This document shows positions 21,140-33,655 of a stretch of DNA of 64,000 nucleotides, piece by piece. A program made the position numbers and the translations under genes. The DNA comes from Ceratothoa steindachneri (lineage: Eukaryota > Arthropoda > Malacostraca > Isopoda > Cymothoidae): contig OZ018328.1 in assembly GCA_963969495.1 (NCBI GenBank), positions 1,116,001 through 1,180,000 of the forward strand. The letters run 5' to 3'. Positions within the stretch are counted from its first letter, which is position 1, and every line of letters starts with the position of its first letter. The notes beneath the pieces are model-generated. The model did not search any database and was not told the DNA's origin. It was given only the letters and a program-made list of their open reading frames with translations.

Positions 21140-22085
21140 CCGCATATATTAGATTTAGGTAGGCCAGTTAGATGTTTCAGGTGAAGGTAGAGGGCCGGTG
21201 GAGGAGGTAGGATATGATAGTTCTAGGGATAGTGAAGTTAGCCCCCTTAGATTAGTTAGAAATAGGCCTAGTGAGGATGGGGGACAGTGGAGAGTGGTTA
21301 GGAAACATGAAGCTAGGGAGGCTTCTCCTTTTCTTTGTGAGAATAGGGTTGCCTCTGTTGAGGTTGTTAGCCAGGGGGAGAATAGGTGTGTGAGTCAGAG
21401 GGACACAGAACCTATTAGATTGACTAATAGATTCAGTGCCCTAAGAGAGGAAGTAACTGGAAGTGATATGACTGATGGGGGTGGGAGTGGAGGTAGAGTG
21501 ACTGGTAGTTTGAATGAGAATAGGAGTGGGGATGGAGTTAGGTTTGTGGGGGTTAGGAATAGGAGTCTGACTGAAGTGCTTGTGATGGGTGATTCGCGAG
21601 TTAGATATTTAGATAGGAAGTTGAATGCAAGTAGATTGAATGGTTTGAGGGTGTGTTTGCCGGGTGCTGGAGTGAGAGATCTGTCTGATAGGTATGAGGA
21701 GCTGGTGTCTGGCTGTGCAAGGGATGCGGTTGTGATTACACATGTAGGAGTGAATGATGTGAAGAAAGTGGGTGCATGTGAGTTACGTGAGAGGTACAAG
21801 AGGTTGATTGAAAAGGTGAAAGAAAGTAGAATGAAAGGTGTTGTGACAGGTGTGCTTCCAAGAATGGATGTTGGGGTAGAATGGATGTCTCGTGCAATTG
21901 GGCTGAATGATCATGTGAGGAGGATGTGTGAGATGGAAGGTGTCAAGTTTGTGGATGTGTGGGATAGGTTTGTTGGAATGAAAGAAATGTATGCAATGGA
22001 AGGACTGCATTTGAGTAGGAGGGGGGTAGATGTGTTGTGGGAGGAGTATGATCGTGTTATTAGGTCTTTGCGGGCGGGAAACTAG
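21140..22085 (+). CDS. ORF1 of G with SGNH esterase domain, 5'-truncated
   Basis: Frame open from at least 21140 to TAG 22083-22085 with no internal stop. The N-terminal part is low complexity and includes DTEPIRLTNRFSALREE, conserved in J and K. The C-terminal part is an SGNH/GDSL hydrolase: LVMGDSRVRYLD (nucleophile Ser), ITHVGVNDVKK (block III Asn) and MEGLHLSRRG (His block, with Glu where J has Asp). ORF1 esterase domains are known from CR1-like elements; their substrate is unclear. The zinc motif and coiled coil seen in J are absent because the 5' end is lost. The ORF ends in GGGAAAC-TAG. Confidence 0.8.
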
Positions 22086-23693
22086 ATACTAATAGTGGTC
22101 AGGGAATTATGAGAGGACATTATAGTACTGAAAGTAGAATGGACTTGGCAGATAACAGAAATAGGTTCCAAGGCAATAGAGGTGCTTCAGGGAGAGGGGG
22201 GTTAAATTGTTTCTATACAAATGCTCGTAGTCTTAGAAACAAGAAGGATGAGCTATTTAGTTATATTAGCGATGAGGATATAGATATATTATGTGTTACT
22301 GAATCATGGATTAATGAAATAGAATTTAGTGACACTATAAGTGAATTTGATTTACAGGGCTGTAATATGTACATTAGTAAAAGGACAGGTAGGATTGGTG
22401 GAGGAATAATTATCTATATAAAAAACAACATTGTTTCAAGTTTAAATACTTCAATGAAGCAGGATAGGGTTGAGTCACTTTGGATAGATATTAGGTTCAG
22501 TAAAAATAGAATGGTGCATTCGGGAGCTTTTTACAGACCACCTGGGCAGACTGATGAAATAGATGAACTAATGATAAGGGAAATAAGTAAGGAATGTGAA
22601 ACAGATGCAGTTATTATTGGGGACTTCAACTTAAACTCTGTGGAATGGGAAAATATGATAGGTAGGGATAGAACAAGCGGCAGGTTCATAGAATGCTTTG
22701 AGGATAATTTTTTTTATCAATTTGTTAATGAGCCAACGAAGGGGGACAATATATTAGATTTAGTACTTTCTAACAGTGATCATTTAGTTCAAGAATTGAC
22801 TGTTGGGAAAGCATTGGGAAATAGTGACCATCAGATAGTTCGTTTTAACTGCATTTGAGTAGGAGGGGGGTAGATGTGTTGTGGGAGGAGTATGATCGTG
22901 TTATTAGGTCTTTGCGGGCGGGAAACTAGATACTAATAGTGGTCAGGGAATTATGAGAGGACATTATAGTACTGAAAGTAGAATGGACTTGGCAGATAAC
23001 AGAAATAGGTTCCAAGGCAATAGAGGTGCTTCAGGGAGAGGGGGGTTAAATTGTTTCTATACAAATGCTCGTAGTCTTAGAAACAAGAAGGATGAGCTAT
23101 TTAGTTATATTAGCGATGAGGATATAGATATATTATGTGTTACTGAATCATGGATTAATGAAATAGAATTTAGTGACACTATAAGTGAATTTGATTTACA
23201 GGGCTGTAATATGTACATTAGTAAAAGGACAGGTAGGATTGGTGGAGGAATAATTATCTATATAAAAAACAACATTGTTTCAAGTTTAAATACTTCAATG
23301 AAGCAGGATAGGGTTGAGTCACTTTGGATAGATATTAGGTTCAGTAAAAATAGAATGGTGCATTCGGGAGCTTTTTACAGACCACCTGGGCAGACTGATG
23401 AAATAGATGAACTAATGATAAGGGAAATAAGTAAGGAATGTGAAACAGATGCAGTTATTATTGGGGACTTCAACTTAAACTCTGTGGAATGGGAAAATAT
23501 GATAGGTAGGGATAGAACAAGCGGCAGGTTCATAGAATGCTTTGAGGATAATTTTTTTATCAATTTGTTAATGAGCCAACGAAGGGGGACAATATATTAG
23601 ATTTAGTACTTTCTAACAGTGATCATTTAGTTCAAGAATTGACTGTTGGGAAAGCATTGGGAAATAGTGACCATCAGATAGTTCGTTTTAACT
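22004..23693 (+). repeat. 844-bp near-identical tandem duplication within G
   Basis: Unit 1 is 22004-22850 and unit 2 is 22848-23693, sharing the microhomology ACT at the joint. By eye the units differ only by one T in the run at 22709-22716 (T8 against T7). Each contains the ORF1 end, the slippery site and the endonuclease part of ORF2. Confidence 0.9.
22076..22082 (+). promoter_or_regulatory. Candidate -1 frameshift site at ORF1-ORF2 junction of G
   Basis: GGGAAAC in G_GGA_AAC phase of ORF1, directly before TAG. The -1 frame is open from here to the ORF2 ATG at 22109 and beyond. The duplicate copy is at 22920-22926. Confidence 0.55.
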
Positions 23694-25819
23694 TGGGAAT
23701 TAAGAAGTGTAAAATAACCGAGAATGCTGTAAAAGTTCCAAATTTTCATAAGGGAGATTATGTAAAACTTCGAAGCTTGCTAAATTTGGTAGACTGGAAT
23801 GTAGAATTCAGAGGTAAAAAAGCTTATGGGATGTGGGATACTTTCAAGCATATAATAAATGTAGTCCAAGAGCAATGTATCCCAATGTAGGCTATTAGGA
23901 ACAAAAGTAGGAAACTATTATGGTGGAGTCAGGAGATAGCTAGAAAAATTTCAAAGAAAAGGGCATATAAAAAATTACAGGTACAAAATAATATTCAAAA
24001 TTTAAGTGATTATAGAATGGCTAGGAATGAGTCAAATAAGATTATAAAGAAGAACAAAAGGGTGTCAGAAATTAAATTAGCTCAGGATAGCAACAAAGAT
24101 CCTAGAAAGTTCTTTAGTTACTATAAAATTAATAACAAGTCTGGCAGAGTTAAAATAGGACCTATCAAATATGAAGGGGTTGTGAGAGAAACTGATAAGG
24201 AAATAGTTGAGGTACTAAATGATCATTTGGCATCAGTATTTACAAAGGAGAAACTAAATAGTCTTATGTATAGTACTCATGGGTCAGGGAAAGAGGTGTT
24301 TACTACCATTAGTGTGGATTGGAGGAAGATAAAAGGATAATAGGTGAGTTAGATTCTACCAAGGCCTCCGGCCCTGATAATATTCATTCTAGGATACTTA
24401 AAAAAAGGGGAGAAAGGATCTCAATAGCTCTGGAGAAGTTGTATACTAGGTCACTGGAATATGGAGAAATACCCTATGATATAAAGAGAGCGAATATAGT
24501 CCCCATTTTCAAGAAGGGTAGTAAAGAGGACCCAAATAACTTTAGACCGGTTAGCCTAACTCCTGTAGTCTGTAAAATTCTTGAGAAAATAGTTAAAAAA
24601 GGGATTTGCCAACATCTAGAGAGGGAGGGGTTAATCAGCGATGCTCAGCATGGGTTTAATCAGGTAGATCATGTTTGACTAATTTACTAGATTTTCTGGA
24701 GTTTGTAACAAATCAAGTAGATAAGGGAGAGAATGTAGATGTAATTTACTTGGATTTTAGTAAAGCATTTGATAAGGTACCACATAGGAGACTAGTTCAT
24801 AAATTAAGAATGATTAGGATATGTGGGGGTATTTCAAATTGGATAGCTGAGTGGCTGAAAGACAGGAAGCAAAGGGTAGTGCTAAATGGTGTAAAGTCAG
24901 AGTGGAGGGATGTTATCAGTGGGGTTCCTCACGGATCAGTTCTCGGTCCATTATTATTTGTCATCTATATAAACGATCTTGGGGAGGCAGTTAATAATAA
25001 AGTGTCAATTTTTGCGGATGATACCAAATTAGCAGCTGTAGTTAAAGATATTGATGATAATTTTAAAGAGGAGGGGGATTTAAATAAATTGTTATCCTGG
25101 GCACATAAGTGGCAAATGACTTTCAACCTTTATAAGTTATTAACATGGGAAAAGATAATAGAGAATTTAACTATGAAATGGATGGGCATTGGCTGAGCTC
25201 AGTAGAGGATGAGAAAGATCTAGGAGTAGTAATAGATAACTCATTAAGGTTTTCTAAGCAGTGTATTGAAGCAAGAAATAGGGCAAATAGAGTGCTTGGT
25301 TTAATTAAGAGAAATGTCAGTTACAAAAGTAAGGAGGTTATTCTTAAACTCTATAACTCTTATGTTAGGCCACATCTAGAGTACTGTATACAGGCATGGT
25401 CCCCACATTTTAGACACGATATTAACCTTCTCGAGTCAGTGCAACGGAGGACAACAAAGATTATTCTTTCCCTTAAGCACCTTGAATATATAGATAGACT
25501 GAGGGTATTAAATATGTTCTCGTTCGAAAGGAGGTGTGTGAGAGGGAATATGATTGAGCTCTTTAAATTTTTTTCTGGGATAGATAAATTGGATGTTAGC
25601 AAGTTTTTTGAGTTAGATGATGGAAATCGGACTAGAGGTCACCACTTGAAAATTAAAAAGCAAGGGTATAGGTTGGATTTAAGAAAATATTTTTTCACCA
25701 ATAGAGTGGTAGACTTCTGGAACAAAATGCCACGGAGGGTAGTAGGTAGTCCAAATTTAAATGTATTTAAGAGTAGGTTTGATGAGTTTATGGGGAGGGA
25801 AGGTTGTGATGGTTCCTAA
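22109..25819 (+). pseudogene. ORF2 (endonuclease-RT) of G, broken
   Basis: Starts at ATG 22109, or by -1 shift from ORF1. The APE endonuclease is clear in 22109-22858 (FYTNARSLRNKKDE, VTESW, GAFYRPPGQTD, GDFNLNS, GNSDHQ), then the tandem duplication repeats it at 22953-23600, shifted by the shorter T-run. Continuing frames are 23639-23890, 24017-24340, 24319-24678, 24675-25196 ([34 protein letters not shown]) and 25145-25819 (YVRPHLEYCIQAW). A TAG at 23888, small shifts and the duplication abolish function. GVPHG replaces GVPQG. Confidence 0.85.
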
Positions 25820-26148
25820 GTTTTGTATATATTAATATTGTTTGTATATATCTATAGCTGCATGATTTAGTTCTTGACAAGCCTTGATTGGTGATACCCT
25901 TGTTTCTGGACACAATCCTCTGGATGTAGTTTTCTTGGGAGTTTGGGTGCCTTAAAAAGAGGCTGTTTGACTCGGATGACCTATGATGGGCCCTTGTGGC
26001 TTTTGTCATCTGTTATATTATATCGTGGGTGACTGATTTTGTCTTCCCTTGGCGATGGTGCTTTTTGTGGGTGGGCTTTGACGGATGCGGATGACCTTTG
26101 AAAGGCCCTTGTGGCTTTTGTCATCCGTGAAATTATGTTATGTTATAC
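25820..26148 (+). other. 3' UTR of G with doubled terminal hairpin and (TTATG)n
   Basis: Two copies of a CGGATGAC...GTCATC(C/T)G inverted pair (25973-26012 and 26088-26127) enclose CTTTGAAAGGCCCTTGTGGC-like loops. AATTATGTTATGTTA follows the second. The same terminus ends H, J, R and several short scraps, so it is probably what the RT recognises (inference). Confidence 0.7.
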
Positions 26149-28056
26149 TGGTAATGAAAGGTAAAAATAAACAAATTGGAAAAACTGAATGAATAGCTCT
26201 TGGCACATAGTACTATTGAAATCCTCCCTCACCTTTTTATCATCAAAATCACCCATGGGTGCATCTTCAAAGACTTCTTGCTTTATTTCTTTAATCTCTC
26301 CCTCCTGCAATGGATAAAAGCAAAGATATTTTTCTCACTTTATGATAAAATTCATATAATGTCAGAAGTTTATTATGAGGAAATGTGTTGATCTGTACTA
26401 AAGTTAGAATATAAAAAATAAAGAGGATAAAAATAATCATGAAACTAACCCTTTCTCTCACGTAGAAACCTACAAAACTAATTTAGCCATGAACCTTTGC
26501 ACTTATAAACCTTAGTAGTCCTAGTTACCAATTTCTGAAGGCTTCTTAACATTGGAAAAGGTATATTCCTGAGCCATATGGATCCCCAAGCACACCACCT
26601 AAGTTTCCAATCATATCTAGCATACACAATTTTCTACTTCACATCTGGTCACCAATAAGTCGTTCTAAACTACCTGAATCTGACTATCAATAAAGTGAGA
26701 CCACATTAAGATGTCTATGGAGTGCTATTGGCAATATGTGAGGATGCAAAAAAAGACAAACAAATCAATACAACTTAATCTTGGACTACTAGCCTTTCAA
26801 ACTTAAAGTTGATTTTGTTTTTTCATTAATTATTTGCATCATTAATTACAATGATTAAAGAATAAATGATGGCATAAATACAAGATAAAAAAATCAAAGA
26901 CACTTTCATCATAAGGAAGAATAAACTAATAAAATGCATGACTGTATGTCAGCAATGTTTAAATAAAGTAAATATCTGAAAAATCATAACTTACACTTTT
27001 ATTATCTAATATTTCATCAGCAAATAAATTCTTTTCCTTAGTCAGATCTACATCCATATTAGCTTCAAGTTTCTTATATAGATATAGCTACTCTATAAAT
27101 TCACAGAGTTTCTAGTGAATAAACTTTTCATATACCAGATTCTTTTAAGTTTCAATATAAAATATATTTATTTTCACTATACTGTCTTTACAAATAACCT
27201 TGAGAGAGAAAGAAGAAAATGTGAGTGTGATTCAGCAATCAGATGCCATAATGCAATAATATGAAACATTTAAAAATATGAAATCACATGAGGGGACTAT
27301 GACTTAGTTTATCAGAAACCCTGATTCTAATTTAAACTAAGTAAACAACATCAAGGATGGTTAAATACTATTAGATCACCTGAATACCAATGCATTTTTT
27401 TATATTTAGCATTATTTTTAAGGATAAAAATCAAACTACTCTTTAAAGTTATTTAGATTTTATTAAATTTTTATCAATTTAATAATATAATTTCTACCAC
27501 TATTCTCCCTCTTTCTAGCAATTCCTCGATATCATATTTATAAAAATCATTTTAAGTTCTTGAAGGATGTTTTGACCTCTTCTATTGATGACATCTTCAT
27601 TCTGTTCAGGAGATTTTCTACTTCTAAAAATATATTAATCTGGCGGAACTCTATTGGGTGAGAGTATTAGTTCCGAATAGCATATATTAAGCTTCCTTGC
27701 ACTTCCTCAGTATGAACTTATTCATAGTTATGGACCCTCTCCTACTCTGCCATAGAAAACTGCAAAAACAACAAAAAAATCCATTATTCTCCCTTCCTCA
27801 ACTCAGGGCTCAATGAACATTGTATGTACACACATAAGATCATACATTATTATAGGGAGACACTAAGGGTGGTATGTGTATGTGTGTTGTGTACATGAGA
27901 GGTGAGTGTGTGTATGAGTGGGATTCCGAGTGAATTCTGCAATCAAATGACTGTGATAGGTCTTCCATATCACTTATCAGTTAGAAATTTATATTTGAAA
28001 CATTCTCAAAAGGCTAAATCTCAATTTATCATGATTTATGTATGCATTTAGCAGTA
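26149..28056. other. AT-rich spacer without recognisable gene
   Basis: About 1.9 kb of AT-rich, stop-rich sequence. I see no retroelement motif, terminal repeat or long open frame. A weak GT-rich stretch lies at 27868-27925. It may be ancient decayed repeat or host intergenic DNA. Confidence 0.5.
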
Positions 28057-29606
28057 CATAGCAGGAGTAGGTTAATAAATGATGCTCAGCATAGGTTTAG
28101 AAGAGATAGATTGTATATAATAAATTTACTAGATTTTATGGATTATGAAACTAAACAATTACATGTAGTAGGGGAGAGAATGTTGATGTAATTAATTACT
28201 TAGATTTTAGCAAAGCTTTTGATAAGGTTCTTCATAGGAGACTAGTTGACAAATTAAAAGTACATGGTATATGTGGGAAAGTTTTGAATTAGAGAGCTGT
28301 ATGGCTGAGAGACAAGATAGAGAGTGGCACTGAATTGGGTGAGGTCACAGTGGTATACCTCAAGGATCAGTTCTAGGCCCATTATTATTCATAGTTTATA
28401 TAAATGATCTTGGGAAGATCATCTCCCCATGGATCATAATTTAGCAAATATGATTCTTGTAAATAGCAGTGTCAAATTTTGCTGATAACACTAAGTTGGC
28501 AGCTATAATCAAAAAAGTTGAGGGTAGCTTTAAAGTGCAGAATGAGATAAATAAGTTATTAGCTTGTGCTCAGAAATGGCAGAGACTTTTAACCTTAAAA
28601 AATGCAAAGTTATTGACATAGAGAGGCATAATAGGGAATTTAACTATGAAATGGAATGGCATTGGCTGAATTTAGTTAGGGATGAGAAGGACTTAGGTAT
28701 AGTAGTAGATATGTCACCAAGGTTTTGGAAGCAGTGTATTGCGTCAAAAAATAAAACAGATAGGGTGCTAGGATACATTAAGAGGAATGTTAGCTACAAG
28801 AGTAAAGAGGTTATCCTTAAACTCTACAACCAATATGTCAGGCCACATTTAGAGTACTGTATACAAGCATGGTCACCACATTTTAAACATGATATCAACC
28901 TACTACAGTCAGTACAAAGGAGGCCAATAAAAATAATACCTTCCATGAAGCACCTTGAATATGAAGATAGACTGAGGGTACTAAGTATTATATTCTTATT
29001 TGAAAGAGGGTGTGTGAGGGGAGATATGGTTGAGCTTTCAAAAATCTTTTCTGGGATGGATAAGTTGGATTTTAGCAGGTTATTTCAGTTGGAAGGTAGT
29101 AATAGGGTTCACCACTTGAAAATTGAAGAGGTGCAGGTTAAATCTTAGAAAATATTTTTTCCCCAAGAGAATGGTATATTACTGGAATAGCTTGCCAACT
29201 GAGACAGTAGACAGTCCAAACTTGAATATTTGCAAATGCAGATTAGATTATATAGGAAAGGAGGGTTAACTTCTTTTGGGAGGCGAGAGTTATTCTGGAC
29301 TCATTCATGTGCCAGAAGTTTTTTTATTATATATTATGGGTGATTTGGATTTTGACAAGCCTTGATGATGCTGCCTTTTGTTTTTGATGCATTCCTGTGG
29401 ATGGTTTAAATTGTATATTGTAAATGCATGATTTGACACAATCCTAAGGATTTTTTAAATTGTATATTGTACTATGCATGATCTGATACAATCCTCTGGA
29501 TTAATTAAATTGTATATTGTAGATGCATGTGGGGATTTTTGACAGAGGCAGATGACCTTTGATAGGCCCTTGTGGTTTTTGCAATCCATGAAATTATGTT
29601 ATGTTA
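28057..29606 (+). pseudogene. CR1-like element H, 5'-truncated and decayed
   Basis: Begins inside RT (SRRLINDAQHxF) and runs through KAFDKV-like, LGPLLF-like and ADNTKLAA-like sequence, with frame changes. A clean part at 28564-29148 encodes the RT C-terminus (DEKDLGIVVDMSPRF, YIKRNVSYKSKEVILKLY, YVRPHLEYCIQAWSPHF). It ends with a degraded GATGACCTTTGATAGGCCC hairpin and TTATGTTATG at 29594-29606. Same family as J and G but older. Confidence 0.8.
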
Positions 29607-29739
29607 CAAGATCATAAGTGAGGATTCAAAAATTAGTCCCAAGAACTCTGGGAAATTCAAGAAGAATTGTAGCAAGATTAATGAGCTAGACTGTCAACAA
29701 TTGGATCCTTCTGGCAGTAGCAGATGTCTTACCATCACC

Positions 29740-30300
29740 AAGAATAAAGGCCACTATACTAAATACTAATTATGCATAACTTATACAAATATTTCCCAGA
29801 GTGTTGGCTATAATATGTTTTATAGAGTACAGGAGGAAAGGAGGGGTGATTATTTATATTATAGAATCTCTAGTGCAGTAAAAATGATTAAAACACTAAT
29901 ACAGTGTCATTATGGCTAGACATTAAAGAGGAAAAAAATAAACTTGTCATAGGATTATTATATTGAGTGCCAAATCTTAGTAAGGAAGCTACATGTCTTC
30001 TGTAGCAGGAGATATAACAAACATGTAGAAGTAATCATGTGTGATTTTAATTACAAAATTATAGACTGGAAAGATCTTGTAGGCTATCAGGAGGTTGAGG
30101 AATTTTTTACTATAGTGTAGGATAATTTTCTTACAGGTTGTAAACTAATCCACTATGGTGTAATAATATATTGGATTTAGTTCTAACAAATAGGAAAGAG
30201 GGTATTAGTGAAATAGGAATTGGAAAAAATTTGGGAAATAGTGACCAATGTAATTTAGATTTAAGTTAAACTGTAACAGGGTTCTCAGTAGAATAAATGA
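29740..30300 (+). pseudogene. Endonuclease relic of a CR1-like element (K type)
   Basis: Decayed APE-domain sequence: about 30040 reads IMCDFNYKIIDWKDL (GDFN block), then NILDLVLTNRKEG near 30165 and IGKNLGNSDQC near 30220 (SDH block with Gln). The spacing and order match CR1 ORF2. It is closer in wording to K than to J. Stops are frequent and neither end is defined. Confidence 0.6.
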
Positions 30301-30763
30301 GGTTAAAATCCGGGACAAATGAGTGAGGTCAGGTTATGGTGGTAAAATATGGACCACCTGAGTTTTCAGGGGCTCTGAGAGGCAATGGATGATTGGAAGG
30401 ATTCAGAGACAGACAAAGTTTCTTAATATAGGTATATTAGCAAAAGTATAAATTTAAATAGAAATGGACAACTATGTAAAAAAACAGAGCACCCAATATA
30501 CAGTTTATCTATAATTCCAATAACAAAAATAGTTACAAATTGAATAAATAATCCTTGTGTTACCAATAATCACAAAATCACTAGTAAAAATAACACACAC
30601 AGTTGTTATTCTACTAACTAAATCTTTACTTTCAATCAGTGGATTCAAGGAATGGGAGATAAATTGGAAGGAAGAGGGTAAAGGTGCCAGTTTTTCTATA
30701 GATGGTCACTCTCTCTCACTGAAGAGGAAAGGGGAGGCCCAGGCCTGCATTTTTTTAATAATT
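30301..30763. other. Spacer without recognisable gene
   Basis: An AT-rich stretch with one 89-aa open frame (30557-30826) that shows no motif and overlaps the I-type 3' end. Nothing else is supported. Confidence 0.4.
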
Positions 30764-32035
30764 TTAGGAGCAAATCTGGCAACTGCATACTATGGTAAAA
30801 ATCTCTGTAGTCACATGACAGCCTAATACTAGGCTAGATTAAAAAACAAGTAATAACAAGTAAATGACAAATAAAGATAAAAAAGGAATAAAGGCTAAGA
30901 TACATGCTAAAAAAAAAAGAAGCAAAAAGCAACAAGGAAGCAAGCTCTAATGTTGAGGGTAGGTCAGCCTCCCCCTGGCACAAGAACATGCGACCTACAA
31001 CAAAGACTCAAATAAAGTGCAGAAGGCGAGCCTCCTTCAAAAAGTTATAGTTTGCAAGTCTGTGTAAACAAACACATCCCAAGTACAGGGGATAAGCGGT
31101 AGAAACCCCACTCATTCTGGGACAGGGACAGGTAGCATGGGTGAAGAACACTGGGAGATTGGGCAAGAATGTGGCAAACAGTCTGAGGGATGATGCAGTC
31201 ATCGCAATAGGGTACCGACAAGCATGCTATTAAATGGCAATGCATCCTGCAAGTGTGTCCAATTTGGAGATGAAAGAAATCAACCTGAAGCCATTGCAGC
31301 ATTAAAGAGTACACCCATGGGAAAAACAGTCCTCGGCGCATGGGCACACAACTTTAAGTTTTCCCCGGAAGTCTCCCATCTTCTTTACATGGAATCCTGC
31401 CATGTAATCAGTGCGAGGAAGATCCAAATGGTGGTCTAGTTGCCCAGTCCTCGCAGACTCTTTGGCACATTCATTCTCAACAATTCACACATGTCCAGGA
31501 AACCAGCAGAAGATACTCTCTATATCTGCCCAGCTCAACAAAACTGTGGCATCATGGATATCATGAACTAGGGGATGTGGAGACTCATCTGACCCATCCG
31601 TATATATTTGCACAGTTCCAGCATGACATGGAGGGTGCTCCAAAAGGGTGAATGCAATATTCCTGGTGCTGCAATACTCAAAGATAGTACTCTCCAGGGT
31701 GGCATCCTGGGCAGAACCAGGGGCGCCATGGCCCTGAGATACACAGAGCTCTCAAACGAGTTTCTTAGCCCTAAACACACAGGGCTTAGGGTATGACTGA
31801 GGTCTCTCGGCAGTATAGGCAACATTGAGATCAGCTGCAGATGCAGTGAGAGCTGTTGGTGACTGAAGGAGGCAAAGGTCTCACACATACAGGCGAATAA
31901 TGCACGGTGCATACCGGAGTGACATCTTCCCAGCATTGACAAGTAGGCTCTCAATGGGGAATGATACAGCCGGCAGGTCAAGGCTTGTGTAGTGGATAAA
32001 GTCCACCTTCTGCAATGCCTACTGTGGCAAGATAT
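30764..32035 (-). pseudogene. I-type non-LTR element L, 5'-truncated
   Basis: Homologous to 10556-11960 of element E. It has a degraded 3' terminus near 30764 (AGGAGCAAATCTGGCAACTGC), a 3' UTR with CCTAATACTAGGCTAG, the RNase H region around 31430-31620 (decayed), and the RT C-terminal region up to 32035. Minus-strand frames at 31008-31202, 31045-31347 and 31568-31981 retain pieces such as SPVCLGLRNSFES. There is no active-site block, so it is a dead 5'-truncated copy. Confidence 0.7.
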
Positions 32036-32152
32036 GATGCATCTTCCACACCTTTTCTCTATATTCGTGACTCAAACTGTTGGGAAAACAAAAGTCCACT
32101 TTTGGCAGCAAAAGAGACAGATATATAACCTCTACCTTACCTAAATTTATTT

Positions 32153-32157
<5 letters not shown>

Positions 32158-32181
<24 letters not shown>
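32158..32181. repeat. (TA)n microsatellite
   Basis: A short TA run directly adjacent to the Tc1 terminal repeat. It could include the TA target. Confidence 0.8.
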
Positions 32182-32183
<2 letters not shown>

Positions 32184-32186
<3 letters not shown>

Positions 32187-33290
32187 TGGGTGCAATAAAT
32201 ATCCGATACATTGTCAAAAGTTTATTTACCATAATTACACAACAGCAAAGTAATTGAAAATTGAACATATGTATTTTGTACTTTGAATTGGCATCATATT
32301 GCAAAAATAGTAAAAGATTACTATGATTACGGCAAAAATATCAAACAAACGTTTAAAAAAGTATCTGATACATTTATGAAAACCAGTTAGTATTTGGTGA
32401 TATGACATTTCATCGCTAGTACAGCTTCCAACCATTTGGGATATTTACTTATGAGGTTCTTACAAATATTTGTATAGGTATCATGGCCCATTCTTCTTGG
32501 CATATTCTTTTTAAATCTGTTAGATTTCTGGGGTCCCTTTTCTGAATCTTTAGTTTTAATTCTCGCCTTGGCTGTATGTTTTGGATCATTTTCCTGCTGG
32601 AATGTCCATCCTCTTGGCAACTTCAAGTCATCTGCAGACTGTAAGAGATTATCATCCAGAATCCTGCAATACATCTGAGCATTCATTTCCCTTCAATAAT
32701 ATGGAGTCTTCCAGGACCTGCAGAGGAGAAGCAGCCCCATACCATTATGTTGCATCCTCCAAACTTCACTGTTGAGATTGTATTTTTAGGATCATGCACT
32801 GAATTTTTCTGCCTCAAAACGTGACTAACACTATTTCACCCAAATAACTCCATCTCTGTCTCGTCAGACCATATTACAGCATCCCCAAAACTTGCAGGCT
32901 TCTCTAAATGTTCCTTGGCAAAATTTAAACGATTTCTGACATGAATTGGTTTCAACAAAGGGGTATTTATTGGTGTGCAAGAATGGAATCATTTGTCCCT
33001 AAAAACTGCTCTAATTGTATGTTTGCATACATTTGTCCCAGCTGCTTCCAAATCTTTCTGAAGTTCAGATTGAGTCACTCAAGGATTCTTCTTTACTTTA
33101 CAGACTATATGTTTCGATGCATGGTTTGAAATTTTAGATGGACGCCCTGAACATGGTAGACTTGCAATGGACTGATATGACATAAACCGGCGAATCGTGT
33201 CACCAATAGTTGAGATTGGTATTTTTAGCTTAGATGAAAATTTTCTATAGCCCAAACCACTTTTATGTAACTAAACAATTAGTTCTCTAA
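32184..33290 (-). pseudogene. Tc1-type transposase relic, second copy
   Basis: The left edge starts CAGTGGGTGCAATAAATATC after TA, a Tc1-like terminal repeat. On the minus strand from about 33280, an N-terminal helix-turn-helix part reads GYRKFSSKLKIPISTIGDTI and GRPSKIS, then SELQKDLEAAGTNV near 33070. The catalytic part at 32387-32686 contains [11 protein letters not shown], the second Asp block (usually QDNDPKHTA). The downstream Glu block is degraded. A stop near 33085 and shifts elsewhere inactivate it. The opposite terminal repeat is not found. Confidence 0.75.
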
Positions 33291-33319
33291 AAAAAAGCAG
33301 CCATGGTTAAATTTTTATC

Positions 33320-33655
33320 AATTTTCTGAACTTCACCAATTATAATAATTTTAAAAAGGAACTTTAAACTAAATTTCCCCCCTTTCAAAATATCACGTTG
33401 CGAAATAAGAGTTATAGAAGATATATAAAAATACATTTTCTGAACTTCACCATTTGTAATTCTTTGGGTTTTAAAAAATTCACAAACTTTCTATATTTAT
33501 ATTTATTTCTGAACTTCACCATTTTGTTTCTTGATATTATAAAAGAATTATTAGCAATAACTTTGATAAAAAAAACATGTCATAGCCAAACTAAGATGAA
33601 ATTATTATTGAATACTCAAAAAAATCTCCCTAAATTATAGAGTTGGTGATTTTAT
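33320..33655. repeat. AT-rich stretch with three copies of TTTCTGAACTTCACC
   Basis: The 15-mer recurs at about 33323, 33437 and 33506 in the same orientation, in otherwise AT-rich DNA with no gene. Confidence 0.6.

Larger units (their letters stand above)
21133..26148 (+). mobile_element. CR1-like non-LTR retrotransposon G
   Basis: ORF1 (esterase) followed by ORF2 (endonuclease and RT), then a 3' UTR with a duplicated hairpin and a (TTATG)n tail at 26131-26147. The 5' end is truncated within ORF1. An 844-bp segment spanning the ORF1 end and the endonuclease is tandemly duplicated (22004-23693). ORF2 carries several frameshifts and stops. Same family as J, H and R. Confidence 0.85.
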
